A stretch of DNA of 64,000 nt from Gemmatimonadota bacterium. Lineage in GTDB: Bacteria > Gemmatimonadota > Gemmatimonadetes > Longimicrobiales > Gaopeijiaceae. Position 1 is the stretch's first letter. Each line of letters opens with the position of its first letter. The stretch spans positions 1 through 64,000 of the forward strand of contig JAURER010000005.1 of the NCBI GenBank assembly GCA_030827315.1, given 5' to 3'. The translations under genes and the position numbers were made by a program. The notes beneath the pieces were generated by a model that saw nothing but the letters and a program-made list of their open reading frames with translations, searched no databases and had not been told where the DNA came from. This document shows, in pieces, positions 52,549-62,404 of this stretch.

Positions 52549-53280
52549 TTACTTGGTGCGGCGGACCACGACCTGGCCCGCGAATCTCAGGTCCACGACC
52601 TCGGGCGCATGGCCCGGGTCGAAGTCGATGGCGTGCTGGAGTGCGGCCCAGCCTTCCCGCAGGCGATCGATCGGGATGCGGGACGGCAGGACGAAATCCA
52701 CTTCGGGCTGGAGGAGCCCGACCACGACCGTTCCGTCCGGTGCGTATCGCAGGGTCGATACGCGCTGGACGAACTCCTCGTCCAGCCCGGTCAGGTAGTT
52801 CAGCTCGGATGCGAGCATCCGCACCTCCGCCGGAAAGACCGCCGCGTCCGCCGGCGGCATTCGCGACGTCGAGATCACCGGCAGGTCGAGTGACGTGCGC
52901 GACGGGTCGATGGGCAGTCGGAACCCTTGGGCGTCGAGGGGCTCGAGCGTGGGGGTCGCTGCGAACGCTACCGGGCGCCGCTCCCGGACGGTGACGCGAA
53001 GACGGTTCGGGAGCCGGCGCCGGACCTCGGCCTCCAGGATCAGCGGGTGCTCGGCGAGCCGCTCCGCCCACGCGTCGCAGTCCCCCCAGATGGAGGCGAA
53101 CTGGCCGAGGCCGAGCTGCTGGATGACCGCGTCCTGCGTCACGTACTGCACTCCCGACACCTCCACTTTCGCAATGCGGAACGCGTCGAGGCCCGCCAGC
53201 TTCTCCAGGACGCGCGGCCCCCAGACAAGGACCGGCCCGAGCGCGAGCGTGGCGAGCAGTACCTTCATCTCGTTACGCAT
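52549..53280 (-). CDS. ftsQ: Cell division protein FtsQ/DivIB
   Basis: Bitopic division protein linking cytoplasmic and periplasmic parts of the divisome. The 243-residue protein has a very short N-terminal hydrophobic anchor (about 5-21). The POTRA domain begins FRIAKVEVSGVQYVTQDAVIQQL, followed by the FtsQ domain with VRRRLPNRLRVTVRERRPVA. The N-terminal cytoplasmic tail is shorter than in E. coli. ATG 53280 overlaps the murC end by eight bases; ATG 53268 is an alternative. Confidence 0.9.
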   Translation of the reverse strand: MRNEMKVLLATLALGPVLVWGPRVLEKLAGLDAFRIAKVEVSGVQYVTQDAVIQQLGLGQFASIWGDCDAWAERLAEHPLILEAEVRRRLPNRLRVTVRERRPVAFAATPTLEPLDAQGFRLPIDPSRTSLDLPVISTSRMPPADAAVFPAEVRMLASELNYLTGLDEEFVQRVSTLRYAPDGTVVVGLLQPEVDFVLPSRIPIDRLREGWAALQHAIDFDPGHAPEVVDLRFAGQVVVRRTK

Positions 53281-54682
53281 GGGCGGGCTCCTGCAGCGCC
53301 GCCACCAGGCGCGATCCGAGGAACTCGATGGAGCCCGCGCCCAGCGTGAGCACCACGTCTCCTGCGTTCAGCCGGCTCGCCATCTCCCCGGCGAGCAACT
53401 CCACGTCCTCCACGTAGTGGACCTCGGCGACGCCCGCCCGCCTGGCCGCCTCGACCACCGTGTCTCCGGTGATCCCCGGAATCGGAACCTCCCGGGCCGG
53501 GAATACGTCACAGATCCACGCGACGTCGGCGAGCGCCAGCGCCGTGCCGAATTCCGCGAAGAAGTCGCGTGTGCGCGAGTACAGGTGCGGCTGGAACGCG
53601 GCGACGATCCGGCGATCGCCGTACATGGAGCGCGCCGCACGCAGCGCGGCGGAGAGTTCGGTGGGGTGGTGCGCGTAGTCGTCGATCACCAGCACGCCGG
53701 CGGCTTCGCCGATCGTCTGGAAACGCCGCCCCACGCCCGCGAAATCGGCGAGGGCGGAAAAGATGTCGGGCCATCCGGCGCCAAGCGTGCGCGCGGCCGC
53801 GGCCGCGGCGAGCGCGTTGAGCAGGTTGTGGCGCCCTCCGATCGAGACCTCCAGCGTGCCCTTCCGTGCCCCTTCCTCCCACACGACTCCGCGCGTGCCG
53901 CCGGGTCCGACTTCAACGTCCGTCACGCGGAGCATGGAGCCGGCGGACGTCCCGTAGGTGTACCCCGACGGACCGACGAGCGGAAGGAGCGACGAGGCGC
54001 CTTGATCGTCCGCACACACGATGACGCGTCCGCCACCCCGCACGCCCGCGAGGAACTCGACGAAGCTGCGCCGCACACCCTCGAGGTCCCCGTACACGTC
54101 GAGGTGATCGGCCTCCAGATTCGTCACCACCGCCACGTCGGGCGCGAGCGTGAGGAAGGAGCGATCGTACTCGTCGGCCTCGACTACGAAGAGGTTCTGG
54201 GACCCGAAGCGCAGGTTGCCGTCCCACTCGGTGACGCGGCCACCCACGAGACCGGTCGGATCCAGGCCCGCCTTCGCCAGGATCGACGTCGTCATCGCCG
54301 TCGTGGTCGTCTTGCCGTGCGTCCCGGCGATCGCGACCACGGTGCCCATCCCGACCCACTCGCCCAGCGCCTGTGCTCGCTTCAGAACGGGGATGCCGGC
54401 CGCGCGCGCGGCCTGGATCTCCGCGTGGTCCTTCGGGACCGCGGACGTCACGACGAGCGCGGCGGCATCGGTCACGTGCGACGGGTCGTGCCCGACGTAG
54501 ACGGTGCCGCCGAGCCGCTCGAGGTCGCGGAGGGCGCGGCTGTCCTTGGCGTCGCACCCGCTCACCCGGCCGCCACTTCGCAGCAGCAGCTCCGCCAGCG
54601 GGAACATGCCGGCACCGCCGACGCCCATGAAGTGGACCGGACGCTCCTTCGCGAGCGCACGCAGGTCGATGCGCGCGTTCAT
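53273..54682 (-). CDS. murC: UDP-N-acetylmuramate-L-alanine ligase
   Basis: Adds L-alanine to UDP-MurNAc, the first step of the stem peptide. The 469-residue Mur ligase has the N-terminal glycine-rich FMGVGGAGMFPLAELL, ATP loop AGTHGKTTTTAM, EADEYDRSFL, and the C-terminal DDYAHHPTELSAAL typical of MurC. ATG 54682 overlaps the murG stop as ATGA. No murB or ddl gene separates it from ftsQ, unlike in many dcw clusters. Confidence 0.97.
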   Translation of the reverse strand: MNARIDLRALAKERPVHFMGVGGAGMFPLAELLLRSGGRVSGCDAKDSRALRDLERLGGTVYVGHDPSHVTDAAALVVTSAVPKDHAEIQAARAAGIPVLKRAQALGEWVGMGTVVAIAGTHGKTTTTAMTTSILAKAGLDPTGLVGGRVTEWDGNLRFGSQNLFVVEADEYDRSFLTLAPDVAVVTNLEADHLDVYGDLEGVRRSFVEFLAGVRGGGRVIVCADDQGASSLLPLVGPSGYTYGTSAGSMLRVTDVEVGPGGTRGVVWEEGARKGTLEVSIGGRHNLLNALAAAAAARTLGAGWPDIFSALADFAGVGRRFQTIGEAAGVLVIDDYAHHPTELSAALRAARSMYGDRRIVAAFQPHLYSRTRDFFAEFGTALALADVAWICDVFPAREVPIPGITGDTVVEAARRAGVAEVHYVEDVELLAGEMASRLNAGDVVLTLGAGSIEFLGSRLVAALQEPAHA

Positions 54683-55824
54683 GCGGCCCTCCGAAGCGGC
54701 GGAAGGAGCGTCGCCAGGTCCGCTGCGATGTCGCCGGTGGCCCGCGGCCGGGCGCGCGCTGCCGCTGCGGCGCGCATGCGCGCCAGCGTCTCGGGCGCGG
54801 TGGCGAGGCCGCCGAGCTCCTCGCCCAGCCGTGAGACCGTCAGTTCGGCCTCGGGAAGCACGCGGGCCGCACCCGCGGTTTCGAGGGCCCGTGCGTTGTG
54901 CGTCTGATGGTCCTCCGCGGCGGTCGGGAGCGGTACGAGGATCGAGGGGAGCCCCGCGTTCAGGAACTCCGCGATGGTCATCGCGCCCGCGCGGCTGAGC
55001 GCGAAGTCGGAGGCCGCCAGCGCCGCCGGCATGTCTTCGACGTACTCGAGCGCGTGGACCCAGTCCGGCTGCCCGGCTTCGCGAAGCGCGGTTTCGACCG
55101 TGGCGAAGTGCCTGCGGCCCGTCGCCCAGAGAACGTGGAGCAGCTCCGGGCGGGTCAGGTCGCCCCGCTCCACCCCCTGGACCCAGGCCGTGACGCCACG
55201 GTTCAGGGCCAGCGAGCCCTGGCTGCCGCCCGTCACGAAGGTGAGCATGACCTCGTCCGGCACTCCGAACACATGGCGCGCGGCGGACCTGCTCATGCTC
55301 GACCGCGCGCGGACCGGGTTGCCGCTCACCACGCACCGCGCTGCAGCCGCGGGCAGCCGGTCGATGGCTTCCGGGTAGGCGACGTGGACGCGGAGCGCGA
55401 ACCGCGTCAGGAGCTTCGTCACCGCGCCCGGGAAGGAGTTCTGCTCCTGGAGCACGAGGGGGATGCCCATGAGGCCCGCCGCGATACCGGCCGCCGCGCC
55501 CGCGTACCCCCCGGTCACCACCACCACCTCGGGGCGGAGCGAGCCGAACGCGCCGACCACGCGACCGAAGCCGACCGCCAGCCCCAGGAGCGCGCGAACG
55601 GCCGAGAGGGGACGGGCCCGGTCGATGCCCTCCACCGGCAGCAGCAGGTGCTCCTCGCCGCGCTCGGGGAGGAGCCGCGCCTCGAGGCCGCGCCGGGCAC
55701 CCACGAAGACGATGCGCACGTCCGGCCGGACGGCCCGCAGGGCGTCGGCGATGGCCAGGGCGGGATACAGGTGCCCGCCGGTGCCCCCGCCGGACAACAC
55801 GACCACGGGCGCGCGCTCAGACAC
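54679..55824 (-). CDS. murG: Lipid II synthase MurG
   Basis: Transfers GlcNAc from UDP-GlcNAc to lipid I on the cytoplasmic face of the membrane. The 381-residue GT28 glycosyltransferase has the acceptor loop SGGGTGGHLYPALA, the second glycine loop VVTGGYAGAAAGIAA, QEQNSFPG, TGGSQGS, and the nucleotide-sugar site LSRAGAMTIAEFLNAGLPSI. The start is GTG 55824, overlapping ftsW by eight bases. Confidence 0.97.
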   Translation of the reverse strand: MSERAPVVVLSGGGTGGHLYPALAIADALRAVRPDVRIVFVGARRGLEARLLPERGEEHLLLPVEGIDRARPLSAVRALLGLAVGFGRVVGAFGSLRPEVVVVTGGYAGAAAGIAAGLMGIPLVLQEQNSFPGAVTKLLTRFALRVHVAYPEAIDRLPAAAARCVVSGNPVRARSSMSRSAARHVFGVPDEVMLTFVTGGSQGSLALNRGVTAWVQGVERGDLTRPELLHVLWATGRRHFATVETALREAGQPDWVHALEYVEDMPAALAASDFALSRAGAMTIAEFLNAGLPSILVPLPTAAEDHQTHNARALETAGAARVLPEAELTVSRLGEELGGLATAPETLARMRAAAAARARPRATGDIAADLATLLPPLRRAA

Positions 55825-56992
55825 GGGCAGCCTTCCCGCCCGGGGCCGCGCGCGCGACCGAGATGAGGATACCCAGCGCCATCAGCGTGATCACCAGATT
55901 GGAGCGCCCGTAGGACACGAGCGGCAGTGCAAGACCCGTCGCTGGCGCCAGGGCCAGGCCGACGGCCATGTGGAGCACCGCGTGCAGCGCGACGAAGCTG
56001 GTGAAGCCGATCGCGAGGAGCTGCCCGAACAGATCAGGGGCCCGCGCGGCGATCCGGAAGCCGACGAGCACGATCATCGTGTACAGCGAGATCAGCACGA
56101 GCACGCCGATCAACCCCCACTCCTCGCCGATCATCGCGAAGATGAAGTCGTTGTGGGACTCCGGCAGGAAGCCGTACTTCTGGCGCCCCTCCCCGAAGCC
56201 GACGCCGTTGATGCCGCCCGATCCGAGCGCGACCAGCGACTGCTTCACCTGGTAGCCTGCACCTGCGGGGTCGGCGAGCGGGTCCAGAAAGGAGCGGAGG
56301 CGCTCCACGCGGAATCCCACCCGAAGCTGCCAGTAGACCACGGGGCTCAGGAGCACGCCGATGAAGACGAAGTGCGCGATCCGGCCCCCGGCGGCGAAGA
56401 CGATCAGAACGCCGAGCAGCGAGATCACCATCGCCGTGGAGAAGTCCGGCTCCGCGGCCACCAGCCCGACGATGACGCCCCACACCACCAGGAAGGGAAG
56501 CAGGCCACGTCGCAGCGAGCGGAAGTCGTCGACCTTTTTCACGGCCATCGCCGCCGTCCACGCGACGATCGCGATCTTCGCGATCTCTGAGGGCTGGATG
56601 GTCACGCCGAGATTCAGCCACCGTCGCGCTCCCTTGATCTCGGGAGCGATCGCGTAGGTCCAGGGCAGGACGCAGAGCAGAAGCAGGACCGCGGCAAGCA
56701 GGATCAGCGGCCAGGCGGCCTTCTGCCAGACCTTGTAGGGGAGGACGGCGCACCCGAGGAGCAGCACGAGCCCCACCCCGGCGCCGGCCGCCTGCCGAAT
56801 CACGTAATAGGTGTCGGGGAGGTCCTGGCGGAGCGCGTACACCGACGAGGCGCTGTACAGGGTCACCAGCCCCAGGGAGAGGACCAGGAGGGTTAGCGCC
56901 ATGATGGCCGCCGCCTCCCAGCCGCGTCCGAGCCCGGAGTCAGGGAGCCTCACCGGGCCGGCCGGGGCGATATCCACGGGCCGGGCCTTCAT
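55817..56992 (-). CDS. ftsW: Septal peptidoglycan glycosyltransferase FtsW
   Basis: SEDS polymerase working with FtsI. The 391-residue protein has about ten membrane helices. It includes the SEDS segments ARRWLNLGVTIQPSEIAKI, AAEPDFSTAMV, the conserved PESHNDFIFAMIGEEWGL and the C-terminal GLALPLVSYGRSNL. ATG 56992 overlaps the murD stop as ATGA. The cytoplasmic N-terminus is about 30 residues. Confidence 0.96.
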   Translation of the reverse strand: MKARPVDIAPAGPVRLPDSGLGRGWEAAAIMALTLLVLSLGLVTLYSASSVYALRQDLPDTYYVIRQAAGAGVGLVLLLGCAVLPYKVWQKAAWPLILLAAVLLLLCVLPWTYAIAPEIKGARRWLNLGVTIQPSEIAKIAIVAWTAAMAVKKVDDFRSLRRGLLPFLVVWGVIVGLVAAEPDFSTAMVISLLGVLIVFAAGGRIAHFVFIGVLLSPVVYWQLRVGFRVERLRSFLDPLADPAGAGYQVKQSLVALGSGGINGVGFGEGRQKYGFLPESHNDFIFAMIGEEWGLIGVLVLISLYTMIVLVGFRIAARAPDLFGQLLAIGFTSFVALHAVLHMAVGLALAPATGLALPLVSYGRSNLVITLMALGILISVARAAPGGKAARV

Positions 56993-58368
56993 GCGGCCTC
57001 GCGCGCCAGAGTGGCGAAGTGGCGTCCGCGGTGTTCGTAGCTCTCGTACATGTCGTAGCTGGAGCAGGCCGGGGACAGGAGCACCACGTCGCCCCGTCGC
57101 GCGAGCTGCCGGGCGCGTGCGACCACCCCGTCCAGCGGCCCCTCGACGACTTCGACGACGGTCGACGCCCCCTCCCCGAGGGCGGCCCGCAGCTCCGCGG
57201 CCACGCGCACACCGGCCGCCCCGTACGCCAGGACGTGGTGGACGCCGGCGGCCGCCGGGGCGAGCTGCGAGAAGTCCTCGCCCTTGTCCTTGCCGCCCAG
57301 CAGGAGCACGACCGGCCGATCGAGGCTGGCCAGGGCGCTGCGCGTGGCGGCGACGTTGGTGGCCTTGGAGTCGTTGACCCACAGGACGCCGTCCGCGTCG
57401 CGCACGGGCTCCATGCGGTGCGGGAGCGCGCGGGCCTTGCCGAGGCCGGCGGCGATCCCTCCGGGCTGCGCGCCGGCCAGACGGGCGACCAGGGCGGCCG
57501 CGAGGGCGTTGAGCACGTTATGCGCGCCGAGGAGCGGCAGGTCTGCGACCGGGATCAGCTCGTCGATATCCCCGAACGGACGGACCATGAGCATGCCGTC
57601 ATGCACGAAGGCGTCGCTGCCGATGCCACCGAAGTGATAGCGGCGCCCGGATGCATCACCCGCGAGTGCGGCCACGGCATCGTCGCCCTGCGGCAGTACC
57701 CACACGCTCCGGTCGTCCGCGTTTTCGAAGATCTTCGCCTTGTCGGCGTAATACTCCTCCACGCTCGCGTAGCGGTCGAGGTGGTCCGGCGACAGGTTCG
57801 TGACCACCCCTATGGCGGGACGAAACGTGTCGATGGCCGACAGCTGGAAGGAGCTCATCTCGAGCACCACCCAGTCGTACGGCACGCCCGACCGCGCGAG
57901 CTCCGAGGCCGCGGGCGCGAGACCACCGCCGACGTTGCCACCCGCCGCCGAGCGGATGCCCGACGCGCGCAGCAGATGGTCGACAAGAAGCGTGGTGGTC
58001 GTCTTCCCATTGGTCCCGGTGACCGCAATCAGTGAACCAGGGAGGAACCGTGAGGCGAACTCGGGCTCGGAGATCCAGCGGACCCCTCGAGACGCGAGCG
58101 CTCGGAGCACGGGAGCGTCCGGAGGGATCCCGGGGCTGGCGACGACGATTCCGGCATCCGCCATCCGTTCGAGGTCGTGCCGTCCGAGTTCGACATCGAT
58201 CCGGGGGCTCCCCAACTCGACTCCACGAGCTGCAGCTGCATCATCCGTTCGCGCGTCCGAGACATAGACTTCTGCTCCTTTTTCAGCGGCCAGCCGGGCG
58301 GCGGCCAGTCCGCTCGCTCCGAGGCCGATGACGGCCACCCTGGTTCCTGTCAGATCCAACGTTCCCAT
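56989..58368 (-). CDS. murD: UDP-N-acetylmuramoylalanine-D-glutamate ligase
   Basis: Adds D-glutamate to UDP-MurNAc-L-Ala. The 459-residue protein has the Rossmann start VAVIGLGASGLAAARL, ATP loop VTGTNGKTTTTLL, EMSSFQL, TNLSPDHLDRY, and NDSKATNVAAT, which is characteristic of MurD. ATG 58368 follows mraY by 30 bases with a weak GGAAG adjacent to the start. Confidence 0.97.
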   Translation of the reverse strand: MGTLDLTGTRVAVIGLGASGLAAARLAAEKGAEVYVSDARTDDAAAARGVELGSPRIDVELGRHDLERMADAGIVVASPGIPPDAPVLRALASRGVRWISEPEFASRFLPGSLIAVTGTNGKTTTTLLVDHLLRASGIRSAAGGNVGGGLAPAASELARSGVPYDWVVLEMSSFQLSAIDTFRPAIGVVTNLSPDHLDRYASVEEYYADKAKIFENADDRSVWVLPQGDDAVAALAGDASGRRYHFGGIGSDAFVHDGMLMVRPFGDIDELIPVADLPLLGAHNVLNALAAALVARLAGAQPGGIAAGLGKARALPHRMEPVRDADGVLWVNDSKATNVAATRSALASLDRPVVLLLGGKDKGEDFSQLAPAAAGVHHVLAYGAAGVRVAAELRAALGEGASTVVEVVEGPLDGVVARARQLARRGDVVLLSPACSSYDMYESYEHRGRHFATLAREAA

Positions 58369-58398
58369 CTTCCGACCCGTTCGATCGCATGCGATCCG

Positions 58399-59505
58399 CT
58401 AACGGATCTTGAGCGTGCTGAACGCGACCATCGCGAAGAGCACGCCCAGGATCCAGAAGCGAATGACGACCTTCGGCTCGGCCCATCCGAGCTTCTCGAA
58501 GTGGTGGTGGATCGGGGCCATCCTGAACACGCGCCGACCCTCTCCGAAGCGAAGTCTGGTGTACTTGAACCACCCCTTCTGCACGATCACCGACAGCGTC
58601 TCGAGGACGAACACGCCACCGACGATCACCAGCAGGAATTCGGCCTTGAGGAGGATCGCCATGACACCGAGCGCCCCACCGAGAGCCAGCGACCCGGTGT
58701 CCCCCATGAAGACCTCGGCCGGGTGCGCGTTGAACCAGAGAAAGCCCAGAGCGGCCCCCGCGAGGGCGAAGGCGAAGATGGTCAGCTCCCCGGCACCCTC
58801 GAGGTAGAAGAAGCCGAGGTAGCGGGACATGTCGGTGCGGCCGGCGACGTAGGCGAAGACCCCGATGGTGGCGGCCGCGATGGCGGTCAGCCCCGCGGCG
58901 AGGCCGTCGAGGCCGTCGGTGAGATTCACCGCGTTGGACGACCCGGACACCACGATGCCGGTGAAGAGCACGAACACGGGGGCACTGAAGACCGCCGCGT
59001 ACTCGGCGAAGAAGGGTACCGTCGTCCAGGTCGTCGGGTGCGAGGAGATCGGGTTCCAGACCAGGAAGGCGCCGAGCCCGAGACCGAAGCTCCACTGCCC
59101 GACCATCTTGTAGCGAGCCACCAGGCCGCGGGTCTTGCCCTGCACGACCTTGAGCCAGTCGTCCAGGAATCCGATCGCACCCATCCACAGCAGCGAAACG
59201 ACGGCGAGGATCGTATACCAGTTGTCCAGGCGCGCCCAGAGCAGCGTGGAGATCGTGGCGGCGACGATGATGATGATCCCACCCATCGTGGGCGTCCCCG
59301 ACTTCACCAGGTGGGTCTCCGGACCGATGTCCCGGACCACCTGCCCCACGCGGGCCCGCTCCAGCGCGCGCACGATGGAGGGCCCGAGGCCGAACGCGAT
59401 CAGGAGCGACGTGACGACCGCCGCCGCCGTGCGGAAGGAGATGTAGACGAAGACGTTGAAGACGCCGTGGATCTCGGCGAGGCCGGGCAGGAGGTGGTAC
59501 ATCAT
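58399..59505 (-). CDS. mraY: Phospho-MurNAc-pentapeptide transferase MraY
   Basis: Forms lipid I from undecaprenyl phosphate. The 368-residue protein has ten predicted membrane helices. The catalytic aspartate-rich loops are FLDDWLK and SSNAVNLTDGLDGLAAG, the PTMGG region is GTPTMGGIIII, and the C-terminal loop contains MAPIHHHFEKLGW. ATG 59505 overlaps the murF stop as TGATG. Confidence 0.98.
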   Translation of the reverse strand: MMYHLLPGLAEIHGVFNVFVYISFRTAAAVVTSLLIAFGLGPSIVRALERARVGQVVRDIGPETHLVKSGTPTMGGIIIIVAATISTLLWARLDNWYTILAVVSLLWMGAIGFLDDWLKVVQGKTRGLVARYKMVGQWSFGLGLGAFLVWNPISSHPTTWTTVPFFAEYAAVFSAPVFVLFTGIVVSGSSNAVNLTDGLDGLAAGLTAIAAATIGVFAYVAGRTDMSRYLGFFYLEGAGELTIFAFALAGAALGFLWFNAHPAEVFMGDTGSLALGGALGVMAILLKAEFLLVIVGGVFVLETLSVIVQKGWFKYTRLRFGEGRRVFRMAPIHHHFEKLGWAEPKVVIRFWILGVLFAMVAFSTLKIR

Positions 59506-60932
59506 CAGGCTTCCACCGCCCTGCGCACGCGCTCCGCTTCCAGGCGGGCCGCGGCGTCGCGCGCACCGAAGTCCTCCGCCAGCAGCGGTAGAACGCCCTC
59601 GAGACGGATCCCCCGGGACGCCTTCAGGAGCACGACTTCGTTCCCGTGCAGCCGCGCGCGCACGCGCGGATAGGCGGACTGCCAGTCGTCGGCCACGATG
59701 AGCCGTGCGTCCGTCTGGTGCGCCGCCCGAGCCGCCTCGGCGAACGCGCCGGTGGCAACGATCAGGTCGATCTTCCGTGACAGGGCGTCACGAAGCACCT
59801 CGTCGTGCAGCACCGCGGAGCGCTGGCCGAGTTCGAGCATCGAGCCGAGCACCGCGACCTTCCGGGCCGAGGCTCCCTGCCCGTCGAGCACGTCGAGGGC
59901 GGCCCGAACGCTCTGCGGGTTGGCGTTGTAGCAGTCCACCACGACGGTCAGGTCACCAATCCGGCGGAATTCGCCGCGCATGGCACCCGGCTCCGCCGAA
60001 GCGAGGCCACGCACGGCGTCGCGCGCCGGAACACCGAGCTGGTCGGCGATCGCGAGCGCGACCAGCGCGTTGCTCACCGCATGACGCCCCACCATGGGCA
60101 CCGCCACGCGCTGCCCCTTCCAGTCGAAGGTGTACCGGCCGAACACGTCGACCTCGGCGCGCGCGGGCCGATCGCCCCTGTCGGAACGCTCGCTCCAGCC
60201 GACCACCCGGACGCGCGGGCACAGCGTGCGGGCCCGCTCGGCCAGGACGGGCGGATCGTCGCCTACGATGCAGCGCCCACCCGTCGCCACGTGCCGGAGG
60301 ATATCGAGCTTCTCGGCCAGCACGCCCTCCAGCGACCCCAGCTTCTCGAGGTGGCTTTCGCCCACGGTCGTGATGACCGCCACGTCGGGCCGGGCGATCT
60401 GCGCCAGCGCGCTGATCTCGCCCGGCTCGTTCGTGCCCAGCTCGAGCACGACGGCCTCCGCGTCGGTCGGCGCGGCAAGCAGCGTGAGAGGCATCCCGAT
60501 GCGGTTGTTCAGGTTGCCCCTCGTGGCGTGCACGCGCAGCGTGGCCGACAGCGCCGCGGCCGCCATCTCCTTCGTCGTCGTCTTCCCGGAAGAACCCGTG
60601 ATGGCGACGACGGGCGCCTCGAGTGCGGAGCGCCGGTAGGACGCCAGACGTCCGAGCGCGACGAGCGTGTCGTCGACGGGGTAGATGCGGGTGTCCGAAT
60701 CGCCCGGCGAGGGACGCGACACCACTGCGCCGGTCGCTCCGTTCGACAGGGCGTGCGCCACGAAGTCGTGACCGTCGAAGCGGTCTCCGACCAGCGCGAC
60801 ATAGAGCTGCCCTTCGGTAACCGCGCGCGAGTCCGTCGATACGCCGGTGTACTCGACGTCGGGCTCGGCCAGCGCGGTGCGGAGTCCGAGCGCCCGGCGG
60901 ACGTCCAGGTCAGTCCAGAGGAACGGGTTCAC
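59505..60932 (-). CDS. murF: UDP-MurNAc-tripeptide D-alanyl-D-alanine ligase
   Basis: Adds the D-Ala-D-Ala dipeptide to complete the stem peptide. The 475-residue protein has GVSTDSRAVTEGQLYVAL, the ATP loop ITGSSGKTTTKEM, ELGTNEPGEI, NALVALAIADQL and VVDCYNANPQSVRAAL, the last being MurF-typical. The start is GTG 60932, overlapping the murE stop as GTGA. Confidence 0.97.
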   Translation of the reverse strand: MNPFLWTDLDVRRALGLRTALAEPDVEYTGVSTDSRAVTEGQLYVALVGDRFDGHDFVAHALSNGATGAVVSRPSPGDSDTRIYPVDDTLVALGRLASYRRSALEAPVVAITGSSGKTTTKEMAAAALSATLRVHATRGNLNNRIGMPLTLLAAPTDAEAVVLELGTNEPGEISALAQIARPDVAVITTVGESHLEKLGSLEGVLAEKLDILRHVATGGRCIVGDDPPVLAERARTLCPRVRVVGWSERSDRGDRPARAEVDVFGRYTFDWKGQRVAVPMVGRHAVSNALVALAIADQLGVPARDAVRGLASAEPGAMRGEFRRIGDLTVVVDCYNANPQSVRAALDVLDGQGASARKVAVLGSMLELGQRSAVLHDEVLRDALSRKIDLIVATGAFAEAARAAHQTDARLIVADDWQSAYPRVRARLHGNEVVLLKASRGIRLEGVLPLLAEDFGARDAAARLEAERVRRAVEA

Positions 60933-62404
60933 AGGATCCCCAGCTCGCGCAGTGCCGCCTCGGCGACCGCGCGCTCGTCGAAGGGGCGCTTTTCGTGGCC
61001 GACCACCTGGTAGTTCTCGTGGCCCTTGCCCGCGAGTACCACGGTGTCGCCCGGGCCCGCGATGCGGAGGGCCGCCCGAATGGCCTCGCGGCGGTCGGCA
61101 ATCCGCAGGTATTCCGTCCCCTCGAGACCGGTCGCCAGATCGTCGATGATCGACTCCGGGTCTTCCGTGCGGGGGTTGTCCGAAGTGAGAACCACGACGT
61201 CCGCGAGTTCCCGGACCGCCTCGGCCATCGGCCGGCGCTTCGACGGGTCGCGATCGCCACCGGCTCCGAAAAGCACGATCAGGCGGCCCTCGGTGAGCGG
61301 CCGGACGGCGGCGAGCGCGCCACGCAGAGCCGCGGGCGTGTGCGCGAAGTCGATGAGTACCGAGAAGGGGGTGGTGATCACGGCCTCGAGGCGGCCCCGG
61401 ACCTGCGGCGCCGTGGCGAGCCGTTTCACGATCGTGGCCAGGGGAATCCCCAGGGCCCGCGCGACTCCGATGGCGCCGAGGGCGTTCTCGACGTTGTACC
61501 GCCCCACCAGCGGGATCGTCACCGTGAAGCGCTCTTCCCCGGCGAGCAGCGTGAAGGTCGTGCCGAGCCGGCCGAGGTTCAGGTCGACGGCCCGCAGGTC
61601 CGCGGCTCCGTCCACACAGAAGCTCGTGCGCGTGCGGGGTCCGGCGTCGAGCGTGTTCCACGCGGGATCCGCCGCGTTGACCACGATGGTGCCGTGCTCG
61701 TGCACCAGGTCGACCAGGCGAAGCTTCGCGCTCCGGTACGCCGCCATGTCGCGGTGATAGTCGAGATGGTCCTGCGTCAGATTCGTGAAGACCGCGACGT
61801 CGAACGCGACGCCGTCGAGCCGGTGCTGCTCGAGGGCGTGGGAGGATGCTTCCATCACGACGGCCGCGGTGCCGCCATCCGCCAGCTCGCGGAGCCAAAC
61901 CGCCACCTGAACCGGGCCCGGTGTCGTCAGACCCTCGGTACCCGCGCGCACCCCGTCGGCGTCCACGACGCCGAGCGTGCCGATGACGGCGGTCGGCATG
62001 TCGGGAGCGAGAAGGTGCCGTGCGAGCAGCGAGGTGGTGGTCTTCCCGTTGGTGCCGGTGACCCCGACCGTGAGAAGCTCGAGGCTCGGGAATCCCATCA
62101 TCCAGTCGGCGGCGAGTGCCGCGGCACGCCGCCCGTTGGAGACCACGAGTTGCGGGACGTCCACCTCGACCGGGCGCTCCACCACCGCAGCCACGGCACC
62201 GTTGGCGACGGCTCCCGCCAGGAAGTCGTGGGCGTCGCTGCCCGTTCCTCTCCACGCGAGGAAGAGGTCGCCCGGCTTCGCGGCGCGCGAGTCCTGCGCC
62301 ACCCCCCGGACGGCGATGTCCCCCGAGCCGAGCGCCTCCACCAGGAGGTCAGCCGACCGGAGGACGTCTCCGACAGAGGCCAGCGTACGCGCGGCGTCAC
62401 TCAT
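60929..62404 (-). CDS. murE: UDP-MurNAc-tripeptide synthetase MurE, meso-DAP type
   Basis: Adds the third stem-peptide residue. The 491-residue protein has GVAQDSRAAKPGDLFLA, the ATP loop VTGTNGKTTTSLL, EASSHALEQHR and TNLTQDHLDYH. The selectivity motif is SDNPRTEDP; the DNPR form marks meso-diaminopimelate rather than lysine. The cell wall is therefore predicted to be DAP-type. It overlaps ftsI by eight bases. Confidence 0.97.
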   Translation of the reverse strand: MSDAARTLASVGDVLRSADLLVEALGSGDIAVRGVAQDSRAAKPGDLFLAWRGTGSDAHDFLAGAVANGAVAAVVERPVEVDVPQLVVSNGRRAAALAADWMMGFPSLELLTVGVTGTNGKTTTSLLARHLLAPDMPTAVIGTLGVVDADGVRAGTEGLTTPGPVQVAVWLRELADGGTAAVVMEASSHALEQHRLDGVAFDVAVFTNLTQDHLDYHRDMAAYRSAKLRLVDLVHEHGTIVVNAADPAWNTLDAGPRTRTSFCVDGAADLRAVDLNLGRLGTTFTLLAGEERFTVTIPLVGRYNVENALGAIGVARALGIPLATIVKRLATAPQVRGRLEAVITTPFSVLIDFAHTPAALRGALAAVRPLTEGRLIVLFGAGGDRDPSKRRPMAEAVRELADVVVLTSDNPRTEDPESIIDDLATGLEGTEYLRIADRREAIRAALRIAGPGDTVVLAGKGHENYQVVGHEKRPFDERAVAEAALRELGIL